Shown one piece after another: positions 57,335 to 64,000 of a stretch of DNA of 64,000 nucleotides. Source of the DNA: Caulobacteraceae bacterium. Its GTDB lineage: Bacteria > Pseudomonadota > Alphaproteobacteria > Caulobacterales > Caulobacteraceae. A model generated the notes under the pieces. The model did no database searches and had not been told where the DNA came from. It saw nothing but the letters and a program-made list of their open reading frames with translations. A program made the translations under genes and the position numbers. The stretch spans positions 1 through 64,000 of the forward strand of contig CANJLQ010000013.1 in the NCBI GenBank assembly GCA_947475735.1, in the 5' to 3' direction. Each line of letters begins with the position of its first letter. Position 1 is the stretch's first letter.

Positions 57335-58888
57335 TCATCGCCTGACGGCCCCCAGGGCCTCTCGCGCGGCCTCGGCCTCGGCGAGCAGGGCCTTGCGCTT
57401 CTCGGGCCCGAAATTCTCCAGCGTGCGATAGGGCATGGCGAGGCGAACGTTGTCGCGCAGCCGGTCGCGATTGCGCTCCAGAAAGCCCCAGTACAACCGG
57501 TTGAACGGACAGGCCCCCTCGCCTGCCTTGGCCTTGACGTCGTAGCGGCAGGGCCCGCAGTAGTCGCTCATCCGGTCGATGTAGGCCCCCGACGCCGCAT
57601 AGGGCTTCGACCCTACGATGCCGCCGTCGGCGAAGGTCGCCATGCCCCGGGTATTGGGCATCTCCACCCATTCGTAGGCGTCGGCGTAGACGGTCATGTA
57701 CCAGTCGTCGAGCGCGTCCGGATGGACGCCCAGCAGCATGGCGAGATTGCCCGTCACCATCAGCCGCTGGATGTGATGCGCATAGGCGTGGTCGCGGGTC
57801 GAGGCGACGGCGTCGGCGACGCAGGCCATGTCGGTCTCTCCCGACCAGAAGACCCACGGCAGGGTCCGGTCGGCATCGAGGAAGTTCCGCTCGCGATACT
57901 CCGGCACCTTCAGCCAGTAGATGCCGCGCACGAACTCGCGCCAGCCCAGGATCTGGCGGATGAAGCCCTCGACGGCGTTCAAGGGCGCGCGGCCAGCGCG
58001 GTACTCGGCCTCGGCCCGGCGGCAGATGTCGAGGGGGTCGAGCAGGCCGAGGTTGAGCGAGGTCGAGATGAGGCCGTGCCACATCCAGGGCTGCCCCTCG
58101 GACATGGCGTCCTGCCAGTCGCCGAAGCCGGGCAGGATGTTCGACAGGAAGTCGGAGAGCACCGTCTCGGCGTGCTCGGCCGTGGTGGGCCAGCCGAAGG
58201 CGTCCAGAGTGCCAAAATGATCGGGGAACAGGCGGGCGACATCAGCGATGGCATCGGTCGCGACGGCGTCGGGCTTGATACGCAGCCGGGCCGGAGGGCG
58301 CAGGCCCTTCGTCAGCTTTTTGCGGTTTTCGGCATCGTAGTTCCACTGCCCACCGACCGGCTGGTCGCCGTCCAGCAGCAGGCCGGTCTCCTTGCGCATC
58401 TCGCGGTAAAAGAACTCCATCCGAAGCTGCTTCTTGCCGGATGCCCAGCGACGGAACCGGTCGTGAGAGCAGAAAAAGCGAGCGTCCGGGCGGATTTCGA
58501 CGGGCACGGAGGCGACGCCGGCGAAGGCCGCCAGGGCCTGGGCCAAGCGCCACTCGCCGCATTCGGTGATTGCCACGGCGGTCAATTGCAGGTCGTCGAG
58601 CGCCCGGTGCAGTTCGCCCACGATCGAATGGGCGTTGGCGGGGTCGTCGATGCGGACGTAGCGGACCGTCACGCCCCGGGCTTCCAAGCGTAGGGCGAAG
58701 CTGCGCATGGCAGCGAAGATCAGGGCGATCTTCTGCTTGTGATGGCGGACGTAAGTGGCCTCGGCCTGCACCTCGGCCATCAGGACGACGTCGCGCGCTG
58801 GGTCGAGATCGGCAAGCGCGGACAGGCTGTCAGACAGCTGGTCACCCAGCACCAGCCTCAGCGTTCCGGTCGTGCTAGGCTGGGGCAT
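57335..58888 (-). CDS. Cryptochrome/photolyase family protein, FeS-BCP (PhrB/CryB) type
   Basis: LRLVLGDQLSDSLSAL; GWREFVRGIYW; HHIQRLMVTGN; YCGPCRYDVKAKAGEGACPFNRLYW. Confidence 0.92.
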   Translation of the reverse strand: MPQPSTTGTLRLVLGDQLSDSLSALADLDPARDVVLMAEVQAEATYVRHHKQKIALIFAAMRSFALRLEARGVTVRYVRIDDPANAHSIVGELHRALDDLQLTAVAITECGEWRLAQALAAFAGVASVPVEIRPDARFFCSHDRFRRWASGKKQLRMEFFYREMRKETGLLLDGDQPVGGQWNYDAENRKKLTKGLRPPARLRIKPDAVATDAIADVARLFPDHFGTLDAFGWPTTAEHAETVLSDFLSNILPGFGDWQDAMSEGQPWMWHGLISTSLNLGLLDPLDICRRAEAEYRAGRAPLNAVEGFIRQILGWREFVRGIYWLKVPEYRERNFLDADRTLPWVFWSGETDMACVADAVASTRDHAYAHHIQRLMVTGNLAMLLGVHPDALDDWYMTVYADAYEWVEMPNTRGMATFADGGIVGSKPYAASGAYIDRMSDYCGPCRYDVKAKAGEGACPFNRLYWGFLERNRDRLRDNVRLAMPYRTLENFGPEKRKALLAEAEAAREALGAVRR

Positions 58889-59720
58889 GGCATCCTTTCT
58901 GATCTCCACCGAAGCGCTGGCGCGCGAGCTGAACGCGCCGAACCTGCGGATCGTCGACGCCAGTTGGCATCTCGACGGCCGCGACGCCCGCGCCGAGTTC
59001 GACCAGGCGCGCATCCCCGGCTCGGTCTTCTTCGACCTGGACGCGGTGTCTGACCACACCACGGACCTGCCGCACATGCTGCCCGACGCCGCAGCCTTCG
59101 CCGAGGCGGCGGGCGCGCTGGGCATCGCGGCGGACGACCGGATCGTCGTCTATGACACCCAGGGCCTGTTCTCGGCCGCACGGGTCTGGTGGACCTTCCG
59201 ATTGATGGGGGCCGAAGATGTACGGGTCCTGGACGGCGGCCTGCCAAAGTGGCGCGCCGAGGGCCGGCCACTGGCATCGGGTCCGGCAGAACCCACTAAG
59301 CCCTCCACCTTCACGCCCGGACCAAGGCGCGGCACCGTCGCCGACATGCCGTCGGTTCTGGCGGCCCTGACCGGCGACGCCCAGATCCTGGACGCGCGCC
59401 CCGCCCCGCGCTTCTCCGGCGCGACCGCCGAGCCGCGGCCCGGCCTGCGCTCCGGCCACATGCCGGGCGCACTGAACGTGCCGTTCAAGTCGGTGCTGGA
59501 CGCCGATGGCCGCCTGCTGCCCGCCGACACTCTCCGCGATCGCTTCCGCGAGGCCGGCGTGACCTTCGACCAGCCGATCATCACCAGCTGCGGCTCGGGC
59601 GTGACGGCGGCCATCGTGACGCTGGCGCTCGCCGAACTGGGTCAAGACAGCGCGCTTTACGACGGTGCCTGGGCCGAATGGGGGAGCCGCGCGGACACCG
59701 CCGTCGTCCCCGGCCCCTGA
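58887..59720 (+). CDS. sseA: 3-mercaptopyruvate sulfurtransferase / rhodanese
   Basis: LRIVDASWHLDGRDARAEFDQARIPGSVFFDLD; ITSCGSGVTAAIVTLAL. Confidence 0.9.
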   Translation: MASFLISTEALARELNAPNLRIVDASWHLDGRDARAEFDQARIPGSVFFDLDAVSDHTTDLPHMLPDAAAFAEAAGALGIAADDRIVVYDTQGLFSAARVWWTFRLMGAEDVRVLDGGLPKWRAEGRPLASGPAEPTKPSTFTPGPRRGTVADMPSVLAALTGDAQILDARPAPRFSGATAEPRPGLRSGHMPGALNVPFKSVLDADGRLLPADTLRDRFREAGVTFDQPIITSCGSGVTAAIVTLALAELGQDSALYDGAWAEWGSRADTAVVPGP

Positions 59721-59724
59721 TAGA

Positions 59725-61050
59725 TCAGGCGACGGTCGCCACGGTCGGCTGAGGCGCGGCCGGAGGAACCGGCTCGTCCTTCTCCCCACGAGAAACGACG
59801 GTAGCCAAAACCAGATCGCCCGTGACGTTGAGCACCGTGCGGCACATGTCGAGGAAGCGATCGACGCCGAGGATCAGGCCGATCCCCTCGGCCGGCACCC
59901 CCACCATCACCAGGATCATGGCGATGACCGGCAGCGATCCCGCCGGCACGCCCGCCGTGCCGACGCCTCCGAGAATGCAGACCAGCATGACCACCACCTG
60001 CTGGGTGATCGACAGCTCGATCTGAAAGAACTGGGCCAGGAACAGCACGGTGACCCCCTCGAACAGGGCGGTGCCGTTCTGGTTGGCCGTGGCCCCGACG
60101 GTCAGCACGAAACGGGAGATCTTCCTCGGCAGCTTCAGCTGTTCCTCCGCCGCCTTCAGCGCGACCGGCAGGGTGGCGTTGGACGAGGCCGTGGTGAAGG
60201 CGACCAGCATGGGTCGCTGGACCCCCTTGAAAAACCACAGCGGGCTGCGGCCCGCGCCGATCAGGACGACCAGCGGATAGACCACGAACATGTGGATCGC
60301 CATGGCCCCCACGGCCACGCCGACGAAGGCCGCCAGTCGCACCAGAAGGTCCCAGCCGAACAGGGCCGCGAGGTTGAACATCAGGCAGGCGATGGCGATC
60401 GGGGCCAGTTTGATGACCATGTTGATCAGCTTCATCGTGACCTCGAGGATGCCCTCGATGGTCCGCTGGAGTTGGTCGGTGTTCGGGCCCTTGGCCATGA
60501 CCAGGCCGATGCCGAACAGCAGGGCGAAGATCATGATCGGCAGAATCTGGTTGTCGGCCGCCGCGGTGAACACGTTCGACGGGATCAGATCGAGGAAGAA
60601 CTGGCCGAACTGGACGCTCTCGGGCGCATTCTCGACGATGCCTGCAGCCCCTTCCGCCCCCTCGGCCAGCAGGCGTTGCGCCAGGGCCGGATCGACGCCG
60701 TCCCCCGGGCGGAAATAGTTGACCATGCCCAGGCCGATGACCACGGCGATGGCCGAGACGATGACGGTCAGACTCAGGGTTTTGATCCCCGCGCGCCCGA
60801 GCGATTTCAGATCGCCCATCTCGGCCACGCCGATGACGAGGGCCGAGAACAGCAGGGGAATCACAAGCATGAACAGCAGACGCAGGAAGATCTGTCCTGC
60901 CGGCCCCGTGATGTTCGACGTCAGCCACTGGACCCAGACGGTCTCCGGCCCGACATACTGATTGACGTAGAGGCCGGCCCCCAGGCCGACGACAAAGCCG
61001 ATCAGCATCAGCCAGTGAAGCGGGATCCCGCCGCGTTTCGTCGTGTCCAT
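59725..61050 (-). CDS. Dicarboxylate/amino acid:cation symporter (DAACS family)
   Basis: SSNATLPVALKAAEEQL; TANQNGTALFEGVTVLFLAQFF; GGVGTAGVPAGSLPVIAMIL. Confidence 0.93.
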   Translation of the reverse strand: MDTTKRGGIPLHWLMLIGFVVGLGAGLYVNQYVGPETVWVQWLTSNITGPAGQIFLRLLFMLVIPLLFSALVIGVAEMGDLKSLGRAGIKTLSLTVIVSAIAVVIGLGMVNYFRPGDGVDPALAQRLLAEGAEGAAGIVENAPESVQFGQFFLDLIPSNVFTAAADNQILPIMIFALLFGIGLVMAKGPNTDQLQRTIEGILEVTMKLINMVIKLAPIAIACLMFNLAALFGWDLLVRLAAFVGVAVGAMAIHMFVVYPLVVLIGAGRSPLWFFKGVQRPMLVAFTTASSNATLPVALKAAEEQLKLPRKISRFVLTVGATANQNGTALFEGVTVLFLAQFFQIELSITQQVVVMLVCILGGVGTAGVPAGSLPVIAMILVMVGVPAEGIGLILGVDRFLDMCRTVLNVTGDLVLATVVSRGEKDEPVPPAAPQPTVATVA

Positions 61051-61101
61051 TCATCCCCCGAAGGCGCCGCCCGCTGCTCGTGGGTCGGCTCGTCTCGATC
61101 T

Positions 61102-62211
61102 CTAGCGGACCGGTAGGCCATAGATCAGGCCGCCCGGTCGAGCGTTCCATTGTGCATTCAACCCGCGGGCAAGGTCGAGGGGCGATTGCGAACCCAGGTT
61201 TCGCTCGAACACCTCGCCATAGTTACCGACGGCGCCGACCGCATCGACGGCCCAGGTGTCAGAAAGGCCCAGACGCTGGCCGAACTGACCCTCGGCCCCC
61301 AGCAGACGGCGGACGCGGGGATCGCGGGCCCCTTGTGCCTGTTCATCCACGGTATCCTGCGTCACGCCGTATTCCTCAGCCAGGATCAACGCGTTCAGAG
61401 TCCAGCGAACGACCGCCGTCCACTGTTCGTCGCCGCGCCGCGTGACGGGCCCCAGGGGCTCCTTGGAGATGACGTCGGGCAACAGGGCGTGTTGGGCGGG
61501 ATCGGCCAGCGTCGTGCGTGCGGCGGCCAGCGCCGAGATGTCGGCGGAAAAGGCGTCGCAGTCCTCGCGTCCGTAGGCTTGGCGCGCGGCCTCTTCGGTC
61601 GGCAGGACGACGGCGCGGTAGTCGATACCCCGGCTGCGGAAATAGTCCTCGGCGTTCAGGGCGCTGGTCGAGCCGGACTGGACGCAGACCCGCGCGCCGG
61701 TTAGCTCGGCCGCGCTCGACAGGTTCAGCGAGCGCCGGACCAGGAAGCCCTGGCCGTCGTAGTAGTTGACGCCGGCGAAGCTCAACTGGCCCCCCGTGTC
61801 CCGCTCCATCGTCCAGGAGGTGTTGCGCCACAGGACGTCGATGCGGCCATCGGCCAGGGCCTGGAACCGGTTCTCGGCGGTCAAGGGCACGAACCGCACC
61901 GCGTCGCCATCGCCCAGGATCGCCGCCGCCAGGCCTCGGCAGAAGTCGGCGTCGAACCCGCGCCATTCTCCGCGATTGTCGGTGTAGGCGAAGCCGACCA
62001 GCCCCTGATGCACGCCGCAGTTCAGGCGTCCGCGCCGCCTGATGGCCTGGAGCGTCGGGCTTTCGACCACCTCGCCCGGGCTCTGGACTGTGGTCGAGGC
62101 CGGCACTTCGACGGTGGTCTCGGGCTCCGCGTCTCGCCCGCAGCCGGCCAGAGTCGCGGCGGCCGCCAAGATCGCGGCCCAGCCCAGAACTCGCCTCACG
62201 CTTACGCTCAT
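61102..62211 (-). CDS. Amino acid ABC transporter substrate-binding protein (AapJ/BztA-like), lipoprotein signal
   Basis: LAAAATLAGCGRD; LNCGVHQGLVGFAYTDNRGEWRGFDADFCRGLAAAILGD; GVNYYDGQGFLVRR. Confidence 0.88.
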   Translation of the reverse strand: MSVSVRRVLGWAAILAAAATLAGCGRDAEPETTVEVPASTTVQSPGEVVESPTLQAIRRRGRLNCGVHQGLVGFAYTDNRGEWRGFDADFCRGLAAAILGDGDAVRFVPLTAENRFQALADGRIDVLWRNTSWTMERDTGGQLSFAGVNYYDGQGFLVRRSLNLSSAAELTGARVCVQSGSTSALNAEDYFRSRGIDYRAVVLPTEEAARQAYGREDCDAFSADISALAAARTTLADPAQHALLPDVISKEPLGPVTRRGDEQWTAVVRWTLNALILAEEYGVTQDTVDEQAQGARDPRVRRLLGAEGQFGQRLGLSDTWAVDAVGAVGNYGEVFERNLGSQSPLDLARGLNAQWNARPGGLIYGLPVR

Positions 62212-62299
62212 GTCCGTCCCGCGTCACGGTTGAGACGACTCGCGTCGTCCTGTCGCGCCCCGGTCGCTATAGAAGCCTTCAGGCGCCGGATCGCAACCC

Positions 62300-63484
62300 G
62301 TGGAGCACCGAATGGACCCCCTTTCCGACCGCACCCGCCTGATCGCGGCCGCCACCCGGCGGGGCGGGGGACGGCGTGGGGTCAATCCACCGATCGAGCG
62401 GGCCTCGACGCTGCTGTCGGACCGGGTCGGCGACATGCGCGACAATTCGCTGGGCCCCGTCTACGGCATCGACGGCACCGCCTCCCAGGGCGCGCTCAAA
62501 GCCGCCGTCGCGGATCTGGAAGGCGCGGACCACTGCTGGCTGTCGCCGTCGGGCCTCGCGGCCGTCACCGTGCCGATCCTGGCCCTGACTCGGCCGGGCG
62601 ACGAGGTGCTGACGACCGACGCCGTGTACGGCCCCGTTCGCCGCTTCCTGACGCGGCATCTGTCGGCCCGAGGCGTGACGACGCGCTTCCATGCCCCCGA
62701 CGCCACGGCGGAGGCGGTCGCGGCCATGATCGGCGAGCGGACGCGACTGATCCTGATCGAATCGCCCAGCTCCCTGACATTCGAGATGATGGATGTGACG
62801 GCTCTCGCGGCGGCCGCCGGCGCGCGCGGCGTTCTCACGGTGATGGACAACACCTGGGCGGCCGGACTGGCGTTCAAGCCCCTGGCGCACGGCGTCGACG
62901 TCAGTGCTCAGGCCCTGACCAAATACGCGGGCGGGCACTCCGACCTGCTGCTGGGGTCGATCTGCGCGTCCCATCCGAAGGTCTCGAGGGCCATCGCGGA
63001 CACGATGGAGGACATCGGACTGTGCGTTTCGCCCGACGACGCCTGGCTGGCGCTGAGGGGGCTGCGGACCCTGCCGCTGCGCTATGCCGAGCAGGCGCGG
63101 TCGGGGCTGAAGGTCGCGGAATGGTTGACGGGACGGCCCGAGATCGCCCGCGTGATCCACCCCGCCCTGCCCGGCGATCCGGGCCATCCTCTGTGGTCAC
63201 GCGACTACACTGGCGCGGCCTCGATCTTCGGCGTCGTGATGCAGGGGGGAAGCGGGGCCGCCGCCGAGGCCTTCCTCGACGCCCTGAGCCTGTTCGGCCT
63301 TGGCTATTCGTGGGGCGGGTTCGAGAGCCTGATCACGCACGAGACGCCACAGCTCGCCTATCGGATCGCTAGACCAGAGCTGGAAGGGCCCCTGCTGAGG
63401 CTGCACATCGGGCTGGAGGACCCCGGTGAGCTGATCGCCGATCTGGAAGCCGGCCTGGAAGCCTGGAGCGCGGCGCTGGGCTAG
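62300..63484 (+). CDS. metC: Cystathionine beta-lyase (start at 62300 or 62312)
   Basis: VYGIDGTASQGALKAAVADLEGAD; VMDNTWAAGLAFKPLAHGVDVSAQALTKYAGGHSD. Confidence 0.9.
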   Translation: MEHRMDPLSDRTRLIAAATRRGGGRRGVNPPIERASTLLSDRVGDMRDNSLGPVYGIDGTASQGALKAAVADLEGADHCWLSPSGLAAVTVPILALTRPGDEVLTTDAVYGPVRRFLTRHLSARGVTTRFHAPDATAEAVAAMIGERTRLILIESPSSLTFEMMDVTALAAAAGARGVLTVMDNTWAAGLAFKPLAHGVDVSAQALTKYAGGHSDLLLGSICASHPKVSRAIADTMEDIGLCVSPDDAWLALRGLRTLPLRYAEQARSGLKVAEWLTGRPEIARVIHPALPGDPGHPLWSRDYTGAASIFGVVMQGGSGAAAEAFLDALSLFGLGYSWGGFESLITHETPQLAYRIARPELEGPLLRLHIGLEDPGELIADLEAGLEAWSAALG

Positions 63485-63741
63485 CCGCCGATCTCTGGCA
63501 TCATCCCGGTGACGAAGCCGCGCATGCCGGTCTGGGGCTGCAGCATGCCGCGCAGGAAGTTGACCGTCACCCCGGCGCTGTCCTCGAACACGAAGCGACT
63601 CTGGGTGAAGCGGCAGTTGGAAAAGCCCGGCTGCTGCACGCCCTTGAACACCAGTTGGGCGTTCCTGAACTCGCAGTTGATGAAGGTGTTGCCGTCCACC
63701 AGCTGACGACCCTCCAGAACCTGATCGCGGATTTCGGGCAT
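63481..63741 (-). CDS. Small protein with pentapeptide-like pattern, unknown function
   Basis: MPEIRDQVLEGRQLVDGNTFINCEFRNAQLVFKGVQQPGFSNCRFTQSRFVFED. Confidence 0.55.
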   Translation of the reverse strand: MPEIRDQVLEGRQLVDGNTFINCEFRNAQLVFKGVQQPGFSNCRFTQSRFVFEDSAGVTVNFLRGMLQPQTGMRGFVTGMMPEIGG

Positions 63742-63762
63742 GGGCGGTCCTTCGAAACGAGA

Positions 63763-63839
63763 TGGCGCGCCCAGCAGGACTCGAACCTGCAACCGCCCGC
63801 TTAGAAGGCGGGTGCTCTATCCAGTTGAGCTATGGGCGC
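63763..63839 (-). tRNA. tRNA-Arg (anticodon TCT)
   Basis: GCGCCCATAGCTCAACTGGATAGAGCACCCGCCTTCTAAGCGGGCGGTTGCAGGTTCGAGTCCTGCTGGGCGCGCCA. Confidence 0.95.
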
Positions 63840-63877
63840 GGACAGGGCGCAGGGGTTAGCCGCAACAGCCTCGCGGC

Positions 63878-63963
63878 TCAAGCAGCGAGCGCCCGCAGAG
63901 CGAGCGGTAGCCGCCTGAAGGCTTGCGGCTCAAGCAGCGAGGCTCCGCGAGCCGAGCGTTAGC
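63878..63963 (+). repeat. Tandem copies of the 34-nt palindromic element (diverged copy 63878-63911, near-exact copy 63930-63963)
   Basis: GCGGCTCAAGCAGCGAG occurs at 63873-63889 and 63925-63941; 63930-63963 matches 11547-11580 (minus) at 33/34. Confidence 0.7.
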
Positions 63964-64000
63964 CGCCCTTCCCGACTAATGCGTCCAGGGCTGTTTGCGG

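Noticed and set aside
59665-61116. 483-aa plus-strand ORF opposite the DAACS symporter
   Set aside because: Asp/His/Gln-rich shadow translation without domain motifs.

Overview
GC-rich chromosomal window from an alphaproteobacterium. The gene content and the two-piece (circularly permuted) tmRNA fit Caulobacterales, probably Brevundimonas-like; this taxon call is an inference. Most of the window is ordinary housekeeping: gltX, alr, purN, ndk, an ABC-F ATPase, glnB-glnA, tatABC, rnhA, NfeD/SPFH, bdhA, sua5, acyl-CoA dehydrogenase, S9 peptidase, thyA/folA, Mrp ATPase, miaA, a PP2C-Ser/Thr kinase fusion, ssrA, sspB, fumC, coq4, ubiX, photolyase, sulfurtransferase and metC, plus three tRNAs. No prophage, IS element or CRISPR array was recognised. 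The most interesting signals are: (1) a permuted ssrA with a divergent tag (A)ANDNFAGEVRLAA, directly followed by its putative ClpXP adaptor gene sspB; (2) a lower-GC two-gene module of unknown function (59 aa + ~143 aa membrane protein) inserted between thyA and folA and overlapping the folA start; (3) two genes with in-frame stops at positions where homology continues (a DUF924 protein, TGA at an expected Trp; a methyltransferase, TAG before a C-terminal tail kept by its neighbouring paralogue); (4) a soluble HWE/HisKA_2-like kinase lacking the H-box His, divergent from a single-domain response regulator; (5) several dispersed palindromic repeat families, including a GGGATTA x3 inverted repeat that encodes the end of a neighbouring protein; (6) two toxin-antitoxin pairs, one with overlapping palindromes abutting the rnhA start. 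All calls come from reading the sequence; no database searches were run.
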